DNA of 64,000 nt from Ilyonectria destructans (taxonomy: Eukaryota; Ascomycota; Sordariomycetes; Hypocreales; Nectriaceae). Below the pieces are notes generated by a model. That model had not been told where the DNA came from, made no database searches, and was given only the letters and a program-made list of their open reading frames with translations. How positions within the stretch are numbered: position 1 is the first letter of the stretch; every line of letters begins with the position of its first letter. A program made the position numbers and the translations under genes. Positions 53,801 through 63,429 of the stretch are shown piece by piece. Location of the stretch: assembly GCA_020740775.1 (NCBI GenBank), contig JAHEWK010000007.1, positions 682,001-746,000 on the forward strand, written 5' to 3'.

Positions 53801-54572
53801 AATATGGACAAACTATCTCCAAGAGAATTGGCTAGACCTGCTACCAATAGCCATGGCAACAATCAACGAGAGGGACGCGGCCTCTACCGGCCTAAGCCCG
53901 TTCTTCTTCATGCACGGCTACCACAACGAGCCAATTCAGCTAGTCGAGGATCGAAGAGCAGAAGATGCGAGGGAGGGCGAGGTTATGGCAGAAGACTTCA
54001 TCCAGAGACTTCAGGACGCCACAGAGTTTGCGCAAGCTGCAATAGCTATGGCCCAAGAGATACAGCAAGCCCAAGCCAACAGGCACAGAACTGCCTCGCC
54101 CCGCTACAAGCCTGGAGACTGGGTATACCTTAATCTGAAGAACGTCAAGACGTCACGGCCTTGTAAGAAGCTGGACTGGCTACATGCAAAATACCAAGTG
54201 GTCGAGGAGATTAACCCACACGCCTACAAGTTAGACGTGCCCGGACGCATACACCCAGTATTCCATGTGGATTTGCTCCGGCCCGTCCCTGACGACCCGC
54301 TACCATCACAGCAGGTCGATCACGAGAGCGCCCCACCAGTGCTGGTGGACGGTCAAGAGATGTACCTCGTTGAACGCATCCTCGATGAAAAGAAGGAAGG
54401 CACGCACAAGAAGGTGCTCGTGAAGTGGGTGGACTATTCGAGACCCACGTGGGAGCATCTCAGTGCTGTACGGCATACGGATGCATGGAAACAATGGACA
54501 AAGCGGAAGAAGAAGAGAGTCAACTTCGAAAATCATCGTGAGATACACGCCAACTCTGGAGGAGGGGGGTAA
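50883..54572 (+). CDS. pol: Retrotransposon pol: protease-RT-RNase H-integrase-chromodomain
   Basis: Same frame as gag, open from the codon after the gag TAG to TAA at 54570-54572. There is no ATG until 50931, so it is most likely made by read-through. Order: aspartic protease-like fold (LVDYGCLCYG where DSG or DTG is usual), reverse transcriptase (CVDYRGLN, VVPFGLTGAPAAFQ, YIDDVLIFS), RNase H (EADSSGFVTGGVLSQ, LTDHQNLKYF), the integrase zinc finger (HDSHITGHPG...CEVCGR), then DDE residues in TIDFITDLP, TSDRGPQFVSDMW and TDGATERMNQEVE. The C-terminal chromodomain is YLVERILDEKKEG...VLVKWVDYSRPTWEHL. Chromodomains direct insertion to methylated-histone chromatin. All motifs are intact; only the protease active site deviates. 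Confidence 0.92.
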   Translation, partial: EHAAAVREWETTGKKRMDGDPFIADVRVNGTDFVPSLVDYGCLCYGAVSKRTFQSLQLPHIPVQPRILENAAGDGKEVKIDKITYLSIDLDGHQQRRVFMYVIDDLNWDMILGKRWMEDQDVHIHAKEGYLEIGTSGAQVQDRQRYRPPRLEVSKVMAAAFLGDVRRNRRTGGVGVYAVTMADIDKALRPKPKIDPVEKLPPHYHKWLQAFSRQLANQLPPHRPGVDLKIEVLRDEHGREKPLPWGPLYGMSREELLVLRKTLTELLDKEFIRVSSSPAAAPVLMVKKPGGGVRFCVDYRGLNNITKKDRYPLPLLNETLRTVAKAKWFTKLDVIAAFHKIRVAPGDEEKTAFRTRYGSFEWLVVPFGLTGAPAAFQRYINSVLQDYLDDFVSAYIDDVLIFSSGSIQDHRDKVGRVLQRLMDAGLQLDISKSEFEVKTVKYLGFIIEAENGIRVDPEKVKAVKEWTTPTNVKAVRAFIGFANFYRIFMPEFSEIAEPLIRLTKKDVPFRWDDLCEEAFEKLKDLLITAPILAHFHPERETIVEADSSGFVTGGVLSQRDDEDGLLRPVAYFSKKHSPAEVNYAIHDKELLAIVRCLEQWEPELRAVKNFRILTDHQNLKYFYSERRLTERQVRWSEFLSRFHFTLEWRPGKKAGLPDALSRRDQDMPADYSDERLKARIMRLFQDDHLRRVRISTVSTNTEGALEFDFEKDIRLFEDQELQQLWDAARREDKLYQELTKLVANGEKNLPTQLQKEKVVSISECSLDDKGLLCFRNRVWIPNSEPLRTKIIQATHDSHITGHPGRDLTYSILSRRFFWPGAASEVRQFVRNCEVCGRNTIWRDTKRGLLKPLPIPQRIWSEVTIDFITDLPPSGRDGATNCMVVTDRLTKGVELEGMSDISSEAVAKRLFERHYPVHGIPTAITSDRGPQFVSDMWKHFCKLLQIEQRLSTAYHPQTDGATERMNQEVEKILRIWTNYLQENWLDLLPIAMATINERDAASTGLSPFFFMHGYHNEPIQLVEDRRAEDAREGEVMAEDFIQRLQDATEFAQAAIAMAQEIQQAQANRHRTASPRYKPGDWVYLNLKNVKTSRPCKKLDWLHAKYQVVEEINPHAYKLDVPGRIHPVFHVDLLRPVPDDPLPSQQVDHESAPPVLVDGQEMYLVERILDEKKEGTHKKVLVKWVDYSRPTWEHLSAVRHTDAWKQWTKRKKKRVNFENHREIHANSGGGG
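54558..54569 (+). other. Polypurine tract
   Basis: GGAGGAGGGGGG directly before the TAA stop of pol, which itself abuts the 3' LTR. It primes plus-strand DNA synthesis. The pol reading frame runs through the tract (encoding Gly repeats). Confidence 0.85.
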
Positions 54573-54788
54573 TGTAACGGGTCAGGCCCACTTGGCTGGC
54601 GGCTCTGCCGCCAAGCCCGAATTCTTCTCCACAGCGCCATCGAGTTGATTCTCGAATCTTCTATATTAAAGAAGATATAACGCGTCTTCACGCACCCAGT
54701 TTGTATTTAGATTCTTTCCTTTCTTCATCTTGAAAGTAAACAGCATAGGGACTAGTTAGTTGAATCAACTCACTAGAGGCCTTTCACA
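54573..54788 (+). repeat. 3' LTR (216 bp)
   Basis: Same sequence as the 5' LTR by eye; starts TGTAACGGG and ends TTTCACA, followed by the GGAAT target duplication. Confidence 0.95.
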
Positions 54789-55036
54789 GGAATCTGATTG
54801 TTGATGTATGTTTGATGTATGATTCGAGGTATTCTTTCGGCCGTTTTCTCTCCGTGATGGTTCTGTTCGACTGAGGTTCGGTGGTCGTCAAGGTTGAGAA
54901 GATAGTCCCTTAGGACGTCGTCATCGCGTTCGAATTGATAGATGATATACAACGGAATGGTAGAGATGAGGAGAAGAACACTCATAGAGATGATGATAGG
55001 ATGGCAAAGCCATCTTCGAAACTGCCGGACAGACAT

Positions 55037-57207
55037 GTTGTTTTGTTGATATGGGAATCGGAGGAGGTAACTTGGCGGTTTGTTTCTGGGCAAGGTATTG
55101 TTGATCTGTCTCGCAACAACTGGGAGACATAATGATGGTTTTATTGACAGACAAATGCCTCACTATCTTTCTTTTCTGAGCCTCTCGTCTCTAATTGTTA
55201 ATGCACTTGTCCCTGGTACATGCCCCAGCGCCAACCATTCGACCTAACATGCCAACTGAACACCGTCGGCGTTTGCAGAATCCGGTCAACCAGCATCAAG
55301 TTGCGGTCATTACCGCCCATCCACACAACCTCGTATTCAGGGACATAAGCTTTAACCAGCCAATATGGGAGCGCTTCATCGCGTCGCGTGGGAAACATCT
55401 AAGCCTCGTCGTCGAGTGGGACCGCGTGGTAGGGAGGCATCTAAGCCTCGATTGCATGTGGCCCGTGACCCACCAGCGAAGAACCTTTTGTCCAGCGGAT
55501 ATCCACGGCGCAACGGTTGTTCTCGTATTCAGATTAAGGAGGTTTTTGAATCAACGTGTGCCCGTTTCATCTTGGACTGTTCCACGAAGCCTCCATGTCT
55601 AAGCCTCCTCAGTTTGAGAGACATGGTCCACTGACGATGTTTGCACTCAACATGAGTGTTTCCCCTCTACGATACACAAATAAACCTCCAAGGGTTCTAA
55701 AACAGACCCTGATTGACGATTTGTTGGATAAGATGAAAACCCGCTTTGTACCAGGGGTTCCCTGGAGCACAACATGCACACAACCACGGCAAATAAGGGA
55801 TAATAAGGGTTGGTTAGCGTTCATGACCTTCTTTTACGGTTAAAGGTGATATTTTTCAATGCTTGAATAATCGCGCGGTTCGGTTCTGTAATTGGTGGAA
55901 ACGCCTCTCAGCTGGACGCTACAGAAATCCAAGCGAGCATCGTGAGATCGGTACTGCTAAGCAATAGGCTTGCCCTGTGAGGCTATTTGGCATAGCCTTG
56001 GCTGTGGCTTTCCACAAAAAGTCACCTAAAACAATCCAGGGACGGAAGTAGGTAGGCTATGCTATGGATGTGGGCGTAGTGACAGCCCTTTGACGGAATT
56101 TGGGGGGTAACACATCCGATGTTAGTCTTGTGCAGCTCAGGATGGAGCCCAAAGGAGCAAGCCTTAGTCCCCAGTAAAATTTCCAGCCTCACCTACCATT
56201 ATCCGACCTAGGCTTCATCTGGAAAACTACTGTAAGGGGCAGAACCTAACGAGGCTCATGCGACTGCAGACGCTCTGACTACCCCTGCATAGCTCGAACC
56301 ACGATCAGAATTAAGTGATGACTTACTGATGATGGCCTTGCCTCAGCCTAACTAGGCTAAAGGCTCGTAAATCAGAGTAGGCCGCCAGCCTGTGACAGCT
56401 ACTGACAGGTGAATACTGGATCACAGCTGAGCGTCACCGTTCTAGTAGTTGCGGCATATTTTTATCCTGGAAAAGGCTGAACACAGCCACATGCCTTGTC
56501 ATGCATTGAGTCCATCGACAAGTCTGGAACAATGTAACAGGGCCCCTTTGTACGCCACCAACGCAACGTTTCTCCAGAGAGTCGGCCCTGAAAAGGAGGC
56601 TGTGTGATGATGTATGGCGGCAAGTCGCGTGCCAGTGCTATCTCATTCAGCCGTATCAGGTTCCAGGACTTACATGGATCGCATAGTGCCATGATTAAGC
56701 CGGCACGGGATCATATTCAGTACACTTGAGTAATGTGCATCCGAAGGGCCTGTCGACGAGGGGATCGGCCCGACCGACAACAAGGGGGCTTTGATCACGC
56801 CAGGTTCAAAGCAGTCACGGTAAATCAACGTGAAATGAATGCAACGGACGGCTTAGATAAGTGCCGTCTGTATTTCGTGATGGTATTGGACCACACCCAT
56901 CTGCTTGCTTTCTGAAAAGTCCACACTTGATTCATCTCATGCCCAGGCCACGAGGATCAGGGGCTGAGTATTCGAGAAAAGAAGATTAGTCATTCTCGGA
57001 ATTCATCAAATGGTGGGAATCCGCCATGCTACTCGGGTCCCGATCCAACGTCTTCTCCGTGGCTAGCGTCAGGGAAATCGGCGCGACGGAAATCGTAAGT
57101 AGATACTGTCAAGGCTGTCTTGTACTCGATGTAGTCATTTCATATGCCTGATCTGAAGAGAAGCAGATTTACCCACTTCTCAATACGTCCTAATCATAGC
57201 AGACACC
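55037..57207. other. Gene-poor region
   Basis: About 2.2 kb with the split glycosyltransferase's promoter at the left. A minus-strand frame near 55198-55440 (VKAYVPEYEVVWMGGNDRN) looks slightly protein-like but holds a stop and matches no family I know. A 13-bp string CATCTAAGCCTCG occurs twice (55396-55408 and 55438-55450). Nothing else recognised. Confidence 0.4.
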
Positions 57208-57719
57208 ATGTTAGTTAACCAGGTAACCCCAGAGACATTCCCTATCCACCCAACACCCCGCTCTCCTGACTCCCAGCGTCACCTCGTGGTCTACAGAAAT
57301 GCCTTGAACGATAAAAACCCGGAACTGATTCTCAAACTCTTCCACACGAGCGGCGAGTGGGCTAAGGAGGCTACTGGAAGATTGCAAACGACGATCTGGC
57401 TGCCAGGCCGCATTTACAGTCCGATACACACGAGTGCTACATCGTCTTGCCAGGAAGGGGGTACTTACCAGCTTGGCAAGTCCCCCTGGATGTTGGGGTT
57501 GATGGGGATGGCAAACCTTTGGGCGTGATATTCGTTGCTCATGCTGGAGGCGTGTTTGTGCTTCCGGTAAGGCCCACTAGAGCTAAGGGAATCGCGAATG
57601 CTAATTTGATGCAGTCGGGCGTTATCCACAACGCTGTTAAGGCAGAAGAAGGATACGAGATTCCCAGATTTCACCCCCTATTACGTCTCTTGTGTCAGGG
57701 GACTAATTCTATTTTATAA
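57208..57719 (+). pseudogene. Cupin-domain gene relic
   Basis: Frame 1 from an ATG at 57208 gives RHLVVYRNALNDKNPELIL and WLPGRIYSP, like the start of fungal RmlC-type cupins. From about 57420 the match moves to another frame: DTHECYIVLPGRGYLPAW, then LGVIFVAHAGGVFVLP. THE is the metal-binding H-x-x-x-H/E part of the cupin motif 1 and GGVFVLP resembles motif 2. The frame change sits inside motif 1, so the gene cannot make a cupin. The end to 57719 is poorly preserved. Confidence 0.5.
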
Positions 57720-58471
57720 CGAGAACAAACTCGTGGAAGGACTATTTCACATGCACTATGCCTTAGATTCTGTTGAAGAAACCAATGTGCTTTGTAAAAG
57801 ATGTGACGCGTTCGCAGTCCCTGAGAATGAACCCTTGCGTGGCCTGGGTGGACCGCTATGGAGACGTTGAAAGTAGGAATGAGAGATGTTTTAAAGCTTG
57901 GTTCGAAAACTTTATGTGGGGATGAACTGATCCTTAGACAGAAATCCATGGGAGATTAGATGATAGGCTCCTTTAGGGCATGGTACGCGTACTGTAGGGT
58001 GCCACGTTATCCGATCGGATGTTTGGTCCGTGAGACACAAACATCCACGTGGTTGATTGTATCGTCGCCTTGCATTTGAGTAGAAGTGAGCTTGTCTCTG
58101 GGCATCAGCCTGAGAGGAACGGAGCCCACCAAGGAGAGTTTGAACAGGGGGGTTTGGGAAGTCTTCTGTAGTAACGTAACCTTTGCTGTAAATCTTTAGC
58201 CAATAGTAACCAGGGTGCGTAATCAGAAATCTATAAACATGTTTGAGAATGAGAGAATAATGATGGACGAATGTAAACCTTGGCAGTGCATATGTGGGGT
58301 TTATACATTCTGAAGATTCTGAAATGCATGCGTTTAATCTAATGAGATCAATTTATGGAAAAAATACGGAGATGTCTAGCTACAACGGGACCCGTCGACA
58401 CGAGCCTCATCAAAAGAGCTGCTGTTTCGAAGTACAAAATATCCCCCCGACAAGTCTCCTACACAGGCCCA
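57720..58471. other. Intergenic
   Basis: 750 bp beyond the monooxygenase gene's 3' end. It contains one CGG-N9-CCG site (58016-58030) overlapping a CCGATCGG palindrome. Nothing else recognised. Confidence 0.4.
58016..58030. promoter_or_regulatory. CGG-N9-CCG site
   Basis: CGGATGTTTGGTCCG. It shares the CGGAT half and the nine-base spacing with two sites in the divergent promoter at 60519 and 60556, but it lies downstream of the monooxygenase gene. Confidence 0.35.
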
Positions 58472-60368
58472 CTAACTCAACGACTCGTCAAGGAAATTTG
58501 TCCCGTTCAAGTACCAAGTCAATTCCTCCTTGCTGTTGCCAGGATCCTCATCAGCCACAGTCAGCCCATTGCCAAACCAACCAAAGTCGTTGCCATCAGA
58601 GGTCTCCATGTCGAAATCCTCCCACCGGACCGAACTAAACGCATGAACTGCATGAACGCTACTTCCTGGCCAGAGCGCATTCACCCTTGCTGCCCTTCGC
58701 TCGTCGATTGTGGCGTCGGCAGGCGATGATTTGTACCAACTGACACAATCGGTGACGTAGACGGTTTGCTTGAAGTACTCGTCACAGAAATTGGTGAAGT
58801 TGTCAACCTGCTTGCGTTTGGGCTCAATGGTCAAGATATTCCCATGTGCGAGACGATGGATAATCTTGGCCATATAAAGATGGGCGTGTTCTATGGTGAT
58901 GAGAAGACTGCCCGCGCCCTGGAAGCCGTTTGGACCCAGGGATTGGAAGAAGTTTGGAAAGTTATCGGTGCAGACACTCAAGTACGTTCGAGGCCGAGTC
59001 TTGTACTTGTCTCGCAAATTGATTCCATCTCGACCATAGATGGGAAAACCCTTTCCTGGATTCGTCTCAAATCCGGTAGCACAAATAATGGCACCAACCG
59101 GCCGTCTGACTCCGTCTGCCGTAATGACGGCATCGGAATCGATGCGAACTACCGCCTCAGATATGACGTTGACGTGAGGCTCGGTGAGAGCCTCCAGATA
59201 CCCCGGACCAGGGGTCAACCTCTTGCAAAGGGGAGGAAAACTCGGGATAAGTTGATCCATTAGTTCGGGCTTGGAAATGAGGCGTTCTTTCATGTACTTT
59301 TCATATGAGGCCCTCGCATTAGAGTGCTGCGGGGTGCTCAGATGAGTGATCTTGACCATGCTCTGCAGATCAAGCTCCAGCGTCTTGCGATATGCGAGGT
59401 AAGATGCAGCATCTCCCTTCCAGGCTTCTTTCTCTTTTATGTCGTAATCAAAGTTGGTCGACTTATTATCAGCCGTTCTCTGCTTTAGTGCACCCTCACT
59501 CTGTTGATTGGAGATCCAGGTTTTCCCACGAACGTAATGGTCCATTGCCTTTACTTTGGAGACCAATGCTGGAACAACCTGGATGCCACTGCTCCCTGCT
59601 CCAATAACTGCGACTTTTTTGTCCTAGATGGTGGTTAGTTGGAAGGATCGAATTCGCACGGGGAAGTTTACCGTTGCGTCCCATCTCTGGTTCCAGTTTG
59701 CGGTGTGGAGTAGCTCCCCTTTGAAAGAGTGCAAGCCGTCAATCGCAGGCCACTTCCATTCGTTCAATAGTCCTGTACCAGTGATGAATACATCGGCTTC
59801 ATCATTTATGATAGTGGGAGGGTTCGTATCCAATCGCTCAAGCTTCACAGTCCATTTGGACCTTCTTTCATCCCACGAGGCCTCGATGCACTTGTGGTTG
59901 AAGCGGACATCCTTCTTAACGTTGTATTTGTTGGCCACCCTGTTCCAGTACTCCCATATTTCTGGACCAGTAGCATAGAATTGGCTCCACTCGGTCCATG
60001 ATTCAAAGCTCAGCTGGTAGGAATGAGAGGGAACATCTGGGTTAGGTTAGCTCAACTTCTCAAGGCCTGCAATGTCATATTGTCACATACCGCATGCTAC
60101 GCCCGGATATCTTCAGAAAATAATTAGAATACTTTTCAATAGTGGTAGTCATTGGTAAGTCTTACACATTCTCATACCATGTACCGCCAATTTCGGGGTT
60201 CTTTTCGTAAATGGCTAATTCTATCGAAGGCACAAGCTTCCGGAACTGGATGGCGGCGATTATCCCCGATACCCCTGCCCCAATATAAATGACCTTTAAG
60301 GGTCGTGGGGCATTGATGGGTCTGTCAGAGATAATGCGTTGCGTGGGCTGGGGCGACATCTTGGTCAT
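58472..60368 (-). CDS. Baeyer-Villiger-type FAD monooxygenase
   Basis: Four exons: 60368-60166, 60110-60091 (20 bp), 60036-59672 and 59623-58472, 579 aa. Introns are 55, 54 and 48 bp. First Rossmann motif: VIYIGAGVSGIIAAIQFRK (about residues 26-44); GGTWYEN and YPGVACD, the second joined through the 20-bp exon. The Baeyer-Villiger fingerprint F-x-G-x-x-x-H-x-x-x-W is FKGELLHTANW. The NADPH-binding Rossmann motif VAVIGAGSSGIQ starts right after intron 3. Such enzymes insert oxygen beside a ketone or hydroxylate metabolites (sterigmatocystin StcW-like fold). It is divergent from a Zn2Cys6 regulator 729 bp away. Confidence 0.92.
59636..59657 (+). repeat. 22-bp exact repeat, copy 2, inside intron
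   Basis: Identical to 21036-21057; here it occupies nearly half of the 48-bp intron of the Baeyer-Villiger gene (59624-59671) and includes part of the branch-site sequence on the minus strand (CCAACTAA). Confidence 0.7.
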
Positions 60369-60518
60369 GGTTGCGGATTTGGCAGTTGAATGATTGTTGA
60401 TGAGTGCTGTGAGACGTCAGAGAGTGCGTATTATATTCTTTTCATGGCTTCTACTCGATTCATCACATCAATAACCCATGATACTTGAGTCGGATGACCC
60501 CGCTGATTGCTAGTAGAT

Positions 60519-60533
60519 CGGATACACACTCCG
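60519..60533. promoter_or_regulatory. CGG-N9-CCG candidate Zn2Cys6 site
   Basis: CGGATACACACTCCG, 150-165 bp upstream of the monooxygenase start. An inverted CGG pair with fixed spacing is the classic Zn2Cys6 dimer site. Confidence 0.5.
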
Positions 60534-60555
60534 AGTCGTGACTCAAGCCACAAAT

Positions 60556-60570
60556 CGGATGTGCTATCCG
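60556..60570. promoter_or_regulatory. CGG-N9-CCG candidate Zn2Cys6 site
   Basis: CGGATGTGCTATCCG, a near-perfect inverted repeat (TCGGAT-N5-ATCCGA), 37 bp from the previous site with the same spacing. Confidence 0.55.
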
Positions 60571-61097
60571 ATGTGGCATTGACAGTGTCACGCGACGCAA
60601 GTTGCTTGTCAGTCAAAGCGGGGGATATATCTGATTAGGCACGAATGGGTGGGTATGAATATGTCAAATAGCCGACTTCATTCCCATGGTGATGAGCTGC
60701 CATATCGTGCGCACTCTCAATTCAGGTTTGCCTTCTTCACAACTGGTTTACCCCGCGCTCTGGTTACCAGTAATTGGGTTCGGGCTCACCTGCTCTTTTG
60801 AGCAGCTTAATTTTAGCTACCCAGATTGTGGGCTTTGTAGATTTAGATCATACAGGCTAGGAGGATACCGGTAGTCTATTACTGAACCTCCAAGGGACTC
60901 CAGTACTGGAAAGCGAGAGCGACCCAATAGGATGCTGTTCATTAGCCGTAGTTACACCAGGTACGCACTAGATACATGAGATAAGCCATGTCAGCCCCTC
61001 ACCAGAAGCGGAGCCGGCGGCATCGGAGCTAAACATCTCCCCACTTAGGAATGATGACCATTGTAACTCAACTTTCCTCACATCACTCAACACAAAG

Positions 61098-63356
61098 ATG
61101 CAGACCAGCCAAGGCAGATTGAGAAAGCGGGTCGTAAATGCGTGCCAGCGCTGCCGCAAGCACAAGATCAAATGTTCTGGCGTAAGTCCCTGCAGGACAT
61201 GTCATCATCGGGGGCTCGAGTGTCAGTTCGGTTCAGATGACAAGAAAGTTGTCATCTCCGAGGGGTAAGCAAACAATACGATTGAAATTGTGTCATGGTC
61301 ATCACTCATCCGGTATCTAGCGTTCTTAAGAATCTTCGGAGAAGGCTTGCAGAGTTAGAGAGGCAACAGAAGAGTCCAGAACCACGAGAGCAAAGTCGAC
61401 CTCTTTCTCGAGCACACGAAACGCATCACACTCCAAGTCCAGATTCGCAGCGTCAGGATTTGACTGAAACGCAATATATCACTCCGAGGGAATCACAAGA
61501 AACGCATTCGTCATATGAGTCTCCGAGTTTTGAGGATACGGCCGTGGAAAATCCTCTTGTCCCTGAGAAACCTGCCTATTTCTCCGAGGCCTCAGGAAGA
61601 CTGAGATACATGGGCCATTCGTCGACTTGGTCTTTTAGCCGGCAGGTTCTCGACATGGCGTACCAGAGCCCGAATGCAGAACACTCCCCATCGGCCTCAA
61701 GTCGCCTCGATGGAGAAATCTATAGGATTCTCCCAGAGCCAGGACCCATATTCAACTCTTGGAGCTTTGAGGGTCTTCCTTCACTAGATCTGTCTCTATA
61801 CTACCTTCATACCGTCAAATTCCGAACCCACCCTTTTTTTCACCTATTCGACGAATCCGAGTTTACCAGCAGACTGCACCAGTTTTATCAGGAGCCCGAA
61901 ACTTTCGCCCAAACAAATAGACTGTGGTATGTCCACTATCTGCTTATCATGGCCTTTGGGAAGTCATTCATCTCCCAAGGCAATGCCCAAAGTGGGCCTG
62001 CGGGCTCAGAGCTTTTTGCCAGGGCTATGGGTGTGCTTCCTGATACTACCCAACTTTGCTCTGATCCTGTCAAAGCAACAGAGATATTCTGTTGCATCGC
62101 GCTCTTTCTTCAATCTGTTGACCACCGCGTTGCAGCTCATCTATATGTAAGTATTGTTCCTCTATGAACCTGCCTTATCTGACTCTTGACACAGGTTGGC
62201 CAGGCAATCAGAATGGCTCAGATTCATGGGTTACATACTGATATGCAACCAAATGAAGTTGGGGAGCAATTAGTACACCGAGGTCGCTGTATATGGTGGA
62301 CCGTATATGCCCTGGACCGGAGGCTCTCATCAATAATGGGTGTTCCAGACTCCATACGAGACGAAGAAATCACGGCGAAATTCCCACTCATCGAGGATGA
62401 CACCGCAATGACAGCACTCTTAATTCATTTTAGAATTAGTCGCTTATTAGGGAATGTCATTAGCAGTAAGTGTACCATGGTGGAAACGATACATTACTAA
62501 CCGCTTAGTGCAGCTGTTTACAGTTCTCATCAGGAGGTGAAAAAGGCCTTTGTGGCAACAACAAGAACCGTGCTTACGGGCATCGGCGACCTTGCTGAAG
62601 AGCTAATTCCTTTTTCCGATCGCGGTTTCGGAGAGATTTCCCGCGTTTCCGCACATCTGAACCTAGCCTACCATCAAGTAAGCTCCTGGTTGTTAATCTT
62701 GCCTCAAATATCCGCTGACAAGTCAGTGCATCATACTCACGAGTAGACCGGTCCTCTTTTACCTGCTTAAACAACGGATGAAAAATACATGTGAATCTAA
62801 GAACCTTCCGCTCTCATCGTCAATCAGGGGGCTCTTGCAGGTTTGCATCGATTCTGCAGTCCAGATAGCCACTATCTTGGCACAATTACAACAATGCGAC
62901 CTCCTAGGTAAATTCCCGCATGAAGAAGAAATTCAAAACACAGGCTAACACTGTATAGACGCTTTTCTCCCCTTTGACCTTGAGAGCGCCTTTTCTGCCG
63001 CCTTTGTGTTGGTCATGGCTTCAAGCATTCACAGCAAGCTTTTACCACAACACGACTGGCTTGTGGATCTCAGAAGGGTTTTTGATTACATTTCCTTAAA
63101 GGGTAACATCTTGGCAGGGATGTGTAAGTCAGAGGTAGAAGAGCTGACCCAAGCACTGAGTGGTATTGACCCGCGTCTCTTTGCATCCGCCGAGCAACCG
63201 GCTACGACACCATTATTCGATCAAATGAGCACATCAGTCCTGGGAGACCCTTTCTTTGAAGACTGGAACACTGCTAATGGACTGTCCGGAGCCCAAATTC
63301 TTGACCTGGCCGAAGCGTTAGAAGTTGGCGGATTGGAGGATATTTGGGCCGTGTAA
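61098..63356 (+). CDS. Zn2Cys6 fungal-specific transcription factor
   Basis: Six exons: 61098-61264, 61321-62146, 62195-62465, 62514-62677, 62727-62907 and 62959-63356, 668 aa. All introns are 48-56 bp. Zinc cluster at residues 14-40: CQRCRKHKIKCSGVSPC followed by RTCHHRGLEC. The first intron ends the cluster exon; the next exon starts with a coiled-coil (VLKNLRRRLAELERQQ). The fungal_trans region has LSLYYLHTVKFRTHPFFHLF, GQAIRMAQIHGLH, RGRCIWWTVYALDRRLS and CIILTSRPVLFYLL. It probably binds the CGG-N9-CCG sites in the shared promoter and controls the divergent monooxygenase gene; this is inference from position. Confidence 0.9.
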
Positions 63357-63429
63357 AACATTCAAAGGCCACGGATATGTATATTTGAACTGCAATATTG
63401 TGTCCCATCGAGTACAGGCCATACATATA

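Larger units (their letters stand above)
49174..54788 (+). mobile_element. Full-length Ty3/gypsy chromovirus LTR retrotransposon (Tf1/sushi-like)
   Basis: 5,615 bp with two 216-bp LTRs that appear identical, TG...CA ends and a 5-bp target duplication GGAAT (49169-49173 and 54789-54793). It contains gag, an in-frame TAG, pol (protease, RT, RNase H, integrase with chromodomain), a polypurine tract and a self-complementary primer site. Identical LTRs and intact frames indicate very recent insertion. There is no sign of RIP-type C-to-T decay. Confidence 0.95.
48433..55036 (-). pseudogene. GT32 glycosyltransferase (Och1/SUR1-like) split by retrotransposon
   Basis: The 5' part is 55036-54789 and the 3' part 49168-48433; between them lies an LTR element. 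Apart from the insertion the frame is intact: both parts together total 984 bp, 327 aa, with the 5-bp GGAAT duplication counted once. N-terminal membrane anchor (HPIIISMSVLLLISTIPLYII), then ERIPRIIHQTYINNQIP, where the element enters. On the other side come WLPAYRSCQQ, LWTDDTARDF and the DXD motif GGFYLDLDIGC, with a second hydrophobic segment near the C-terminus (FLWQNVFMIATFAVAIII). This layout fits the GT32 Och1 / mannosylinositol-phosphorylceramide synthase (SUR1/CSH1) type of Golgi mannosyltransferase. The insertion must abolish function unless the whole element is removed. Confidence 0.85.
60369..61097. promoter_or_regulatory. Divergent promoter region, monooxygenase and Zn2Cys6 regulator
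   Basis: 729 bp with two CGG-N9-CCG sites at 60519-60533 and 60556-60570 and a third CGGAT half-site at 60491. It probably controls both genes. Confidence 0.55.

Noticed and set aside
55198..55440. Minus-strand frame with VKAYVPEYEVVWMGGNDRN
   Set aside because: Looks slightly protein-like but is short, interrupted by a TAG and matches no family I can name; left as gap content.
56462..56692. Minus-strand 76-codon ORF (LARDLPPYIITQPPF)
   Set aside because: A weak resemblance to an aldo-keto reductase segment, too short and isolated to support a call.
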